A program made the translations under genes and the position numbers. A DNA stretch of 5,419 bases from an uncultured Prevotellaceae bacterium (GTDB taxonomy: Bacteria > Bacteroidota > Bacteroidia > Bacteroidales > Bacteroidaceae), in assembly GCA_902803455.1 (NCBI GenBank), contig CADCQC010000024.1, positions 1-5,419 on the forward strand, written 5' to 3'. Shown here in pieces: positions 1 to 5,241 of this stretch. The first letter of the stretch is position 1. Each line of letters starts with the position of its first letter. A model generated the notes under the pieces. It saw only the letters and a program-made list of their open reading frames with translations. It ran no database searches and was not told where the DNA came from.

Positions 1-213
1 CATGCATCGTATATTACCCGCACATGTCTGCTTCAAGGACGCAACAGCGAGACGGAGGAGTGGCAGACACTGGATATGTTTGATGGCAACCGGAAAAACA
101 TCATCGACCGTTTCTTCACGCCTACCTCCGTGCGCTATGTGAGGCTCTTTGTCATCAACCCCACGCAGGGCAGCGAGACGGCGGCCCGCATTTATGAGTT
201 TGACTTGTATTGA
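1..213 (+). CDS. C-terminal part of a protein ending in an F5/8 type C (discoidin/CBM32-like) domain
   Basis: The frame is open from the first base and ends at TGA 211-213, giving the last 70 residues of a protein that starts outside the window. The segment contains LLQGRNSETEEWQTLDMFDG, then a GN..NI.DR.F stretch, RYVRLFV, and a final ARIYEFDLY. This order (strand, W..lD.f.gN, RYVRL, aRIYEFe.Y at the very end) is the usual C-terminal half of F5/8 type C domains. Such domains in Bacteroidetes often close secreted glycoside hydrolases such as fucosidases, hexosaminidases or mannosidases, where they bind sugar. The catalytic part is not visible, so the enzyme class cannot be given. A strong terminator follows 48 bases later, so this gene ends its own transcription unit and is separate from the sigma operon. 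Confidence 0.85.
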   Translation, partial: HASYITRTCLLQGRNSETEEWQTLDMFDGNRKNIIDRFFTPTSVRYVRLFVINPTQGSETAARIYEFDLY

Positions 214-261
214 CAGCTTCCTACCATGACTGATGCAACGCTTTAAATATAGATAATGCAT

Positions 262-294
262 AGCCCCACTCCTTTCAAGTTGAGTGGGGCTTTT
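262..294 (+). terminator. Rho-independent terminator after the F5/8 type C gene
   Basis: AGCCCCACTC at 262-271 pairs perfectly with GAGTGGGGCT at 282-291, a 10-bp stem around a 10-base loop. The stem runs straight into TTTT, then ATT. GC-rich stem plus T-tract is a typical intrinsic terminator, and it sits just past the stop at 213. Confidence 0.9.
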
Positions 295-393
295 ATTGGG
301 GCTCATCTTGATCTGCATGATGGCTTATCAGAAAAGAATGGACTTTTCTTGATAAAAAATAGTGGATGAACTGCTTGATATTTGTTTTTTTAC

Positions 394-401
394 TATATTT
401 G
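394..401 (+). promoter_or_regulatory. Bacteroidetes-type -7 promoter box for the SH3-like gene
   Basis: TATATTTG fits the Bacteroidetes primary sigma -7 consensus TAnnTTTG exactly and ends 28 bases before the ATG at 430. A start site near 404 is expected, giving a leader of about 25 bases. The -33 element is weak: only CTTG at 374-377 lies in the right area, and its 16-base spacing is shorter than usual. The leader is A/T-rich with no clear Shine-Dalgarno sequence, as is common in this phylum. Confidence 0.65.
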
Positions 402-429
402 CAAATTATAATACTTAAAAGTTGACGAT

Positions 430-948
430 ATGAAAAAAATGATTTTGACAACAGTGATCATGGTTTTTGCCTTGTCTGTGTATGCCCAAAGCGGTGCAAG
501 AGCCTATATCATTGACAGTAGCGGCACACCCACCAATATCAGAAATGCGCCAAATGGTAAAGTAGTCAAGAAACTTCCTGACGTTGATGGTGGTTATGTC
601 GTGTCGCTACTTGAAGTGAAAAACAATTGGTGGAAGATAGAACCTGTGATTGACATCTATGGTGATGTTGAGGAGCAGATAGATCTTAAAGGCTCAAAAA
701 CTGGCTACTGGATACATTACTCTGTGTTGCAGTTTGGTATTGCTGGTGACCATGAGAATGTTTTGCGACAGACTCCTTCGACAAAAGGAAAATTTCTGAA
801 GATTGAACCTTCCTACTTGCTGGAAATTGGATTGCAACCTCTTGAGATTCGTGGAGAATGGATAAAGGTGATCACTACAGATAAGCGCTATACGGGATGG
901 ATGCCTATTGACAGAATTTGCGATAATCCGTTGACGACCTGTCCTTAG
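430..948 (+). CDS. Secreted two-repeat bacterial SH3-like domain protein
   Basis: This is a 172-residue protein. Residues 1-19 look like a Sec signal peptide (MKKM, a hydrophobic stretch, then VYA before QSG), so the mature protein is probably periplasmic or secreted; there is no lipobox Cys. Two SH3-like segments follow. The first (about 24-102) has the T.IRNAPNGKVV strand characteristic of bacterial SH3 domains, NNWWKIEP, and GYWIHYSVL. The second (about 108-163) has VLRQTPSTKGKFL, GEWIKV and YTGWMPIDRI. Bacterial SH3 domains commonly bind peptidoglycan or peptides, but no catalytic domain is attached, so the role is unknown. The tail has two cysteines (C164, C171), the only ones in the mature chain, which could form a disulfide. 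The gene has its own -7 box and no same-strand neighbour close by, so it is probably monocistronic. Its base composition is more A/T-rich than the sigma operon. Confidence 0.85.
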   Translation: MKKMILTTVIMVFALSVYAQSGARAYIIDSSGTPTNIRNAPNGKVVKKLPDVDGGYVVSLLEVKNNWWKIEPVIDIYGDVEEQIDLKGSKTGYWIHYSVLQFGIAGDHENVLRQTPSTKGKFLKIEPSYLLEIGLQPLEIRGEWIKVITTDKRYTGWMPIDRICDNPLTTCP

Positions 949-1011
949 TGCTGTCAAGGCTTTAATATGAAATAATATTTCTTATTTTCGACAAACAGGC
1001 TCTGGACTTCG

Positions 1012-1131
1012 TCATTGCAGATAGTCATAGAATGGCTCACCATCACGCTTAGGTTCTAAGGTGATATGCTTTTCATCGACGTCTGCTCTGACGAAGTCCT
1101 TTTTTTCTGTTTTCTTTTGGTATGATACCAT
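1012..1131 (-). CDS. Possible 39-residue hypothetical protein (weak)
   Basis: On the reverse strand an ATG at 1131-1129 opens a 39-codon frame ending in TGA at 1012-1014. An AAAAGGGGAAA stretch just upstream could act as a ribosome binding site. The product is highly charged: a Lys-rich N-terminal part (QKKTEKKDF), then VRADVDEKHITLEPKRDGEP and an aromatic end FYDYLQ. It has no signal peptide or membrane segment, and I recognise no family. The same frame extends upstream to an ATG at 1224-1222, but that version would overlap the sigma gene start and lacks support. The -7 box is poor: TAATTTTT on the reverse strand, one mismatch from consensus, about 18 bases upstream. It may be a small real gene, the remnant of a larger one, or chance. 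It would be convergent with the SH3-like gene and divergent from the sigma gene. Confidence 0.3.
   Translation of the reverse strand: MVSYQKKTEKKDFVRADVDEKHITLEPKRDGEPFYDYLQ
1118..1130. repeat. 13-bp palindrome upstream of the sigma gene (possible operator)
   Basis: TGGTAT, a central G, then ATACCA form a perfect 6-bp inverted repeat about 90 bases upstream of the sigma ATG. It overlaps the start codon of the possible reverse-strand small ORF. A dyad in this position could be a regulator site, but it is short and no second copy is visible in the window. Confidence 0.3.
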
Positions 1132-1218
1132 TTTCCCCTTTTTTTTGAAAAAAATTACGATTGGGGGTGATGATTCTTCATGCTCTGCTGTATATAAGAT
1201 AAAAACAGCGCAAGAAAG

Positions 1219-1806
1219 ATGCAAGACAGAGAACGACAGTTTGAACGACTATTCCATTCGGAATACGGCAGGATGTACAGGGCGGCCCATATCCTGCTTG
1301 GTGACGAAGACGAGGCCAAGGATGCCGTACAGGACGTGTTCGCACGTCTCTGGGAAGGCAGCGTGACCCTCCGTGAAGAGTCGCAGCGGACGTTCCTGCT
1401 CACCTGTGTCAGAAACCGCTGCCTCAACATCATTGCACAACGGCGAAGGCTTTCCTTGTCCACCAATTATATGCAGGAAACCACATCGCAACTTGCAACG
1501 GACCACTCTTCTGCTATCCCTTCCCAAGAAGTCCGTCCCGTCTGTTGCGTTGCCAACGCAACACACACCATACCATCTGGCGAATCAGAGCCTTACCTGG
1601 AAATGTCTGATGATGAGTTGACCGATATGGTGCAACAATACATCGATGATAGGCTCACTCCGCAGACAGGACGTGTCATCCGAATGCGTTTCGATGATGA
1701 GAAGTCTTACAAGGACATCTCTCGTTCCCTCGGCATCAGCCTCTCTGCCGTCAACAAACACATCGTGCAAGGATTGAGAAAACTGCGTCAACAATTCAAC
1801 AAATGA
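1219..1806 (+). CDS. ECF-type RNA polymerase sigma factor (RpoE-like)
   Basis: This 195-residue ECF sigma factor directs RNA polymerase to a dedicated promoter set. Region 2 covers about residues 6-77: FERLFHSEYGRMYRAAHILLGDEDEAKDAVQDVF is the core-binding and -10 part, followed by TFLLTCVRNRCLNI. Region 4 covers about 130-193: LTPQTGRVIRMRFDDEKSYKDIS, then the helix-turn-helix LGISLSAVNKHIVQGLRKLR, which recognises the -35. The linker (about 78-130) is roughly 50 residues, longer than I expect for this family, and carries C109-C110 and a DNA palindrome. The ATG at 1219 is preferred because region 2 starts immediately after it; no strong Shine-Dalgarno sequence is seen. The stop overlaps the next start (ATGA at 1803-1806), indicating translational coupling with its anti-sigma factor. 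ECF systems of this kind often activate their own operon, but I could not identify the promoter in 949-1218. Confidence 0.95.
   Translation: MQDRERQFERLFHSEYGRMYRAAHILLGDEDEAKDAVQDVFARLWEGSVTLREESQRTFLLTCVRNRCLNIIAQRRRLSLSTNYMQETTSQLATDHSSAIPSQEVRPVCCVANATHTIPSGESEPYLEMSDDELTDMVQQYIDDRLTPQTGRVIRMRFDDEKSYKDISRSLGISLSAVNKHIVQGLRKLRQQFNK
1543..1563. repeat. 21-bp perfect inverted repeat inside the sigma factor linker
   Basis: TGTTGCGTTG at 1543-1552 is the exact reverse complement of CAACGCAACA at 1554-1563, with one C between. As RNA it would form a 9-bp stem with a 3-base loop. It encodes part of the VCCVANAT segment in the non-conserved linker between sigma regions 2 and 4. Seen directly; its function is unknown. 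Confidence 0.85.
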
Positions 1807-2393
1807 GAAGTATGAAGAACAAGGACCGTATCCACATGCTCCTCCATCCGGAGCAATACACCGAAGAGCAAATCGACCAGATGCTCGATGAGACTTCCAT
1901 TCCTGTCCCTGACGTGGGAGAGGAGTGGCAAAGATTCAAGTCAAAACGGCAACATCGCCGTCGTCAAAACCCGATGATGAGATGGGCTGCCATCATCGTC
2001 ACTGTGGGCGCGCTATCGGGTATCACCTATGCAGCCATCCTGCATTTCAGAAATGCCAACAATGTGAAGGAAGAGACACCGGCTTTGGTATCTCCACAAA
2101 AACTTCAGGATATTGATAACACTGAGGCGGGACTTGGCATGACTCAGACTGAGGAGAAAAAGGACACCATAAGGCAGGACCATCAGTTCAACAACGTGGA
2201 GCTGCAACAGATCATGCTCCAGCTTAGCCGGGACTATGGGGTGAAGGTGGTGTTCAAAAACAATGCTTCGCGTACACTGAGATTCTACCTGAAATGGGAG
2301 GCCAACGACTCCATCGAGGACATCCTCAACCGTATCAATCATTTCGAGAAAGTGCACCTCACGCTTTCCGGAGAAACCATCACCATCGAATAG
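1803..2393 (+). CDS. Membrane anti-sigma factor with C-terminal DUF4974 (FecR-C/STN-like) domain
   Basis: This 196-residue single-pass protein is the likely partner of the sigma factor encoded just upstream. The cytoplasmic N-terminus (about 1-60) has a helical acidic part (YTEEQIDQMLDE), WQRFKSKR, and a basic cluster before the membrane. The hydrophobic segment at about 61-82 (WAAIIVTVGALSGITYAAIL) is the transmembrane helix. A polar linker (84-125) leads to a periplasmic DUF4974-type domain at about 126-196: HQFNNVELQQIMLQLSRDYG, KVVFKN, then a second helix DSIEDILNRIN and strands LTLSGETITIE. The central FecR domain (PF04773) of classic FecR proteins is absent, so this is a short form. It starts within the sigma stop codon (ATGA overlap). 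An in-frame ATG at 1812 (residue 4) is a possible alternative start. By analogy with FecR-type systems it holds the sigma factor and relays a signal from the receptor gene 9 bases downstream. Confidence 0.88.
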   Translation: MRSMKNKDRIHMLLHPEQYTEEQIDQMLDETSIPVPDVGEEWQRFKSKRQHRRRQNPMMRWAAIIVTVGALSGITYAAILHFRNANNVKEETPALVSPQKLQDIDNTEAGLGMTQTEEKKDTIRQDHQFNNVELQQIMLQLSRDYGVKVVFKNNASRTLRFYLKWEANDSIEDILNRINHFEKVHLTLSGETITIE

Positions 2394-2402
2394 CGCATCA
2401 TC

Positions 2403-4949
2403 ATGAGACATATTTTTATTATCATACTGAGCCTTTTTGCTACGATGGTGAGGGCACAGCAACTCTCACACGACTTCAGAAATACCTCCCTCTCCGAGGC
2501 GCTCATCTGGATCGACAACGCACAAAGCAACTACAAGGTCAATTTCATCTTTGATGAATTGGAGGACTTCACCGTCACCACCTCGCTGAGGAACACCTCT
2601 GTCAAGGATGCCGTCAGGCAGGTGGTGGGCTTCTATCCCATGCGTGTTACCTTTGAGAACAAGGACATCTATGTGGAATGTGTGCAGAAAGCAGATACCA
2701 AACTGACAGGGCATGTCGTTGACGAGTATGGGAAACCTTTGCCTTACGTCAACGTGTCGCTCCTCGAACCAAAGGACTCTGCTTTCATTACCGGTGGCGT
2801 GAGCAATGAAAACGGAGATTTCGTCATCCCTTGCCAACCTCGGCAACTCATCGTCAAATTCACCTATGTCGGTTATAAGACCGTCACAAGAAATGCTCCC
2901 GTGGGACGTCTGGGCACCATCACCATGCAGCCGGAGGCTTATGTCATGCAAGGAGTCACCGTAAAGGGGGAGGTGCCGCAATACAAGATGACTGCTGGCG
3001 GCATGACGGTGGAGGTGCAGCACTCTATCCTCCATGATATCGGCACCGCAGACGACTTGCTCTCGGTGATGCCGATGGTGCAGGGACGCGATGGCAAGTT
3101 CGAGGTCTTGGCAAAGGGCGAACCGGAGATCTATATCAACAACAAAAAGGTGAACAACGCCAGTGAATTGAGGCTGCTGAAGTCGGTCGATGTCAAGAGC
3201 GTGGACATCATCACGGCTCCTGGGGCACAGTACAATGCGGAGGTGAATGCCGTCATCCGTATCAAGACCATAAAGACCCAAGGCAACGGACTGAGTCTCA
3301 TGGCCTCCAGTCAGACATGGAAGAACAACAAATGGAACAACTACGACGATCTCACGGTGAAATATCGCACTGGAGGGCTGGAGGCTTTTGCCACCGTGGC
3401 TCTCGACAACAGCCACTACAGCGCTGACCAGAACATCAATCAGGAATTGCATATCAAAAAGGACTTTTTTTATATCTCTGCTGATTTGCCGGTCAGAAGC
3501 AGTTGGACTGAGATTCAGTACCAGGCTGGTTTGAGTTATGACTTCAGCATCAATCATTCCGTAGGTTTGAGCTTCTCTTCCCACAAATCCTTTTATAACG
3601 CATTTATGACGGATATGAATCAGATCTATCAGAAAAATGGGGCTTATTACGGTAATATCCAACTGAAAACAGATATCCACGAACCCGACAAACCTGTTTG
3701 GGAACTGAATGCTTACTATGTGGGGAAGGTGGGCAATTTAGGTGTCGACCTGAATGCCACTATGCTGCGTCGTGAATCCGAGAATCAAATCAACCAGCAG
3801 GAGGTGAGCAAGGATTTAGGAAATCGCACCATCACGGTCCTTAACAACGATGACCGTAGGATGGTTGCTGGCAAGTTGGTGCTGACATATCCCGTTTGGA
3901 AGGGCATCTTGAGTGGAGGTGCGGAAGCCACATCCACGCAAAGTTATGGCTACAACTTCAACCAGGAGAACATCATACCCGAAGCTGACAATGAGATGAA
4001 GGAAAAAAACACGGCTGGATTTGCTGAATACAAGCTGCAGTTGGGTCCATGGCTTCTGAATGCGGGGTTGCGTTACGAGCACGTTTCTGCGGACTACTAC
4101 TCTTTTGACATCTGGCAGGATGAGCCAAGCCGCACCAATAACGACTGGTTCCCCAACCTATCTGCTGCATGGCAGAACGGCAAGTGGAGCGCACAGTTGA
4201 GTTACGGCAAACGGATATCCCGTCCACCCTACAGTATGTTGAGTTCTGTCATCATCTACGACAGCCGAATGCTCTATGAGGGTGGCAATCCGCTGCTGCG
4301 TCCTTCGGTACGTCAGAGCATCGACTTCAATCTCACGTATTCGTGGCTGAACATCATGGCTGGATTCACCCGAGAGAACGACATCTTCACTCATATCGGC
4401 AGGGTATACGACGAGGAGAAAGAGATCGCCATTTTCCAGCCGGTCAACTTCGACCACCAAGACCGTGTCTATGCCACCATCGTGGCTTCGCCAAAATTTG
4501 GCTTCTGGCAACCCTCCGCCACGTTGCATTATTATCAGCAGATGTTTGATGCCGAGGCTTATGGTGCGCCAAAGAAACTGGAAAAACCTGAATTCAGCTT
4601 CGACCTGAAAAGTTGGTTTGTCATCAACCCCACGACCAAGGCGCTGGCTCATATCAATTATACGGGCAGCAACCACTGGGGATTCATGTATCGAGGCAGC
4701 AATTTCACAGTGAACGCCCGACTGCAGAAAAGCTTCTTGGAAGGAAGGTTGACAGGTACCCTATATGCCAATGACATCTTCCGCACGTCAACAAATGATG
4801 TGACCACTTATTATGCTATCGGCGAGACTGCCCAGGATATCTACACTTTTACGCAGTGTGTGGGCCTGACTCTGAGCTACAACTTCAATTTCACCCGCTC
4901 CAAATACAAAGGCACCGGTGCCGGAAACGATGAGAAGACCCGTCTTTGA
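2403..4949 (+). CDS. TonB-dependent outer-membrane receptor with STN signalling domain (OMP_b-brl_3 / PF14905 type)
   Basis: This 848-residue outer-membrane receptor is the likely signal sensor of the operon. Residues 1-18 form a signal peptide (hydrophobic IFIIILSLFATM, cleavage after VRA). An STN domain follows at about 19-92 (LSHDFRNTSLSEALIWID through NKDIYVE), the periplasmic module that contacts anti-sigma factors. A carboxypeptidase-regulatory-like beta-sandwich comes next at about 99-178 (LTGHVVDEYGKPLPYVNVSL, GDFVIP, VGYKTV). The plug is about 185-290, with the typical DDLLSVMPMVQG, INNKKVNN, VDIITAPGAQYNAE and AVIRIKT. The beta-barrel occupies about 295-832, with RPPYSMLSS and an aromatic last strand LTLSYNFNF. 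A conserved tail (SKYKGTGAGNDEKTRL) follows. The combination resembles the outer-membrane beta-barrel family PF14905 rather than true SusC, and no SusD gene is next to it. The ligand (peptide, metal chelate or glycan) cannot be deduced. The gene begins 9 bases after the anti-sigma stop and ends in a terminator hairpin. Confidence 0.92.
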   Translation: MRHIFIIILSLFATMVRAQQLSHDFRNTSLSEALIWIDNAQSNYKVNFIFDELEDFTVTTSLRNTSVKDAVRQVVGFYPMRVTFENKDIYVECVQKADTKLTGHVVDEYGKPLPYVNVSLLEPKDSAFITGGVSNENGDFVIPCQPRQLIVKFTYVGYKTVTRNAPVGRLGTITMQPEAYVMQGVTVKGEVPQYKMTAGGMTVEVQHSILHDIGTADDLLSVMPMVQGRDGKFEVLAKGEPEIYINNKKVNNASELRLLKSVDVKSVDIITAPGAQYNAEVNAVIRIKTIKTQGNGLSLMASSQTWKNNKWNNYDDLTVKYRTGGLEAFATVALDNSHYSADQNINQELHIKKDFFYISADLPVRSSWTEIQYQAGLSYDFSINHSVGLSFSSHKSFYNAFMTDMNQIYQKNGAYYGNIQLKTDIHEPDKPVWELNAYYVGKVGNLGVDLNATMLRRESENQINQQEVSKDLGNRTITVLNNDDRRMVAGKLVLTYPVWKGILSGGAEATSTQSYGYNFNQENIIPEADNEMKEKNTAGFAEYKLQLGPWLLNAGLRYEHVSADYYSFDIWQDEPSRTNNDWFPNLSAAWQNGKWSAQLSYGKRISRPPYSMLSSVIIYDSRMLYEGGNPLLRPSVRQSIDFNLTYSWLNIMAGFTRENDIFTHIGRVYDEEKEIAIFQPVNFDHQDRVYATIVASPKFGFWQPSATLHYYQQMFDAEAYGAPKKLEKPEFSFDLKSWFVINPTTKALAHINYTGSNHWGFMYRGSNFTVNARLQKSFLEGRLTGTLYANDIFRTSTNDVTTYYAIGETAQDIYTFTQCVGLTLSYNFNFTRSKYKGTGAGNDEKTRL

Positions 4950-4963
4950 CGGGCCTTCTTTTT
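4934..4963 (+). terminator. Rho-independent terminator overlapping the receptor stop codon
   Basis: GAAG (4934-4937) and CCCGTC (4939-4944) pair with GACGGG (4948-4953) and CTTC (4955-4958). This gives a 10-bp stem with one A/C mismatch and a TTT loop, followed by TTTTT at 4959-4963. The left arm lies in the last codons of the receptor gene, and the TGA stop (4947-4949) falls at the loop/right-arm junction. It closes the sigma/anti-sigma/receptor operon. Confidence 0.88.
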
Positions 4964-4968
4964 AATCT

Positions 4969-4994
4969 CCCCCCATCCCTAACCCCGTCTACCC
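4969..4994 (-). other. Potential G-quadruplex motif (G-rich on minus strand)
   Basis: The plus strand has C runs at 4969-4974 (six), 4977-4979 (three), 4983-4986 (four) and 4992-4994 (three). On the minus strand these read as four G runs of at least three, with loops TAGAC, TTA and AT, which satisfies the standard G3 with 1-7 base loops pattern. It lies 5 bases past the T-tract of the operon terminator. The motif is seen directly; folding is inferred. Confidence 0.6.
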
Positions 4995-5015
4995 ATCTCT
5001 CCATCCGTTCCGTAT

Positions 5016-5034
5016 GCTGCTGTATCACAGCAGC
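5016..5034. repeat. Strong hairpin-forming inverted repeat, no T-tract
   Basis: GCTGCTGT at 5016-5023 pairs perfectly with ACAGCAGC at 5027-5034 around a 3-base loop (ATC). No T-tract follows on the plus strand (CATTATTC) and none on the minus strand (ATACGGAA), so it is not a classic intrinsic terminator. Confidence 0.75.
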
Positions 5035-5060
5035 CATTATTCATTACCGCCATGCCAAGA

Positions 5061-5088
5061 TTGCTCGCTAGCTCATGCTTGCGAGCAA
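5061..5088. repeat. Second strong hairpin-forming inverted repeat, no T-tract
   Basis: TTGCTCGC at 5061-5068 pairs perfectly with GCGAGCAA at 5081-5088. Inside it, after one T/T mismatch, AGC (5070-5072) pairs with GCT (5077-5079) around TCAT. The total is 11 bp with one mismatch. No T-tract follows on either strand. It could be a structured RNA element, a protein-binding dyad or a dispersed palindromic repeat. Confidence 0.75.
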
Positions 5089-5223
5089 AGCCCTATATTT
5101 CCATTATACAAATCATGTGATGCACAATCTATAACTCATTGATATATAGCATATCTCTATCTGATCAGCCTCTCCTTTCCTTATACAAATACTTTTTATT
5201 ATGATACAACATAATAAAATCAC

Positions 5224-5231
5224 TAAATTTG
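5224..5231 (+). promoter_or_regulatory. Bacteroidetes-type -7 promoter box next to the last gene
   Basis: TAAATTTG matches TAnnTTTG exactly and sits 10 bases before the ATG at 5242 (19 before the ATG at 5251). No TTTG-like -33 element is evident around 5195-5205. The expected start site, near 5234, gives an extremely short leader. Confidence 0.6.
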
Positions 5232-5241
5232 CAAAAAAGTT

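Noticed and set aside
148..165. 18-base exact repeat shared with 4617-4634, both encoding FVINPT
   Set aside because: Both copies are in coding frame within unrelated proteins and reflect the same short peptide with the same preferred codons; no wider similarity surrounds them.
983..990. TATTTTCG as a promoter -7 box for the sigma operon
   Set aside because: It has one mismatch in the conserved TTTG part, lies about 230 bases before the sigma ATG, and has no supporting -33 element.
1080..1106. Possible terminator: CGTC/GACG followed by a seven-T run
   Set aside because: The stem is only 4 bp and the T run does not directly follow it, so it is too weak to call.
1061..1366. 101-codon plus-strand frame entering the sigma gene in another frame
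   Set aside because: It runs through the poly-T tracts, overlaps the sigma start out of frame, and encodes a low-complexity Phe/Ser-rich peptide.
1155..1566. Overlapping minus-strand frames of about 100 codons across the sigma gene
   Set aside because: The sigma factor frame is certain from conserved regions 2 and 4; the antisense products have Arg/Ser/Cys-rich, non-protein-like composition.
2466..3680. 404-codon open frame on the minus strand opposite the receptor gene
   Set aside because: It lies wholly antisense to a confidently assigned receptor with clear STN, plug and barrel motifs. Its His/Val/Asp/Leu-rich composition is what the receptor's codon bias produces on the other strand, and no domain is recognisable.
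4158..4676. 172-codon minus-strand frame inside the receptor barrel region
   Set aside because: A shadow of the receptor coding sequence; it has no ribosome binding site, domain or promoter.
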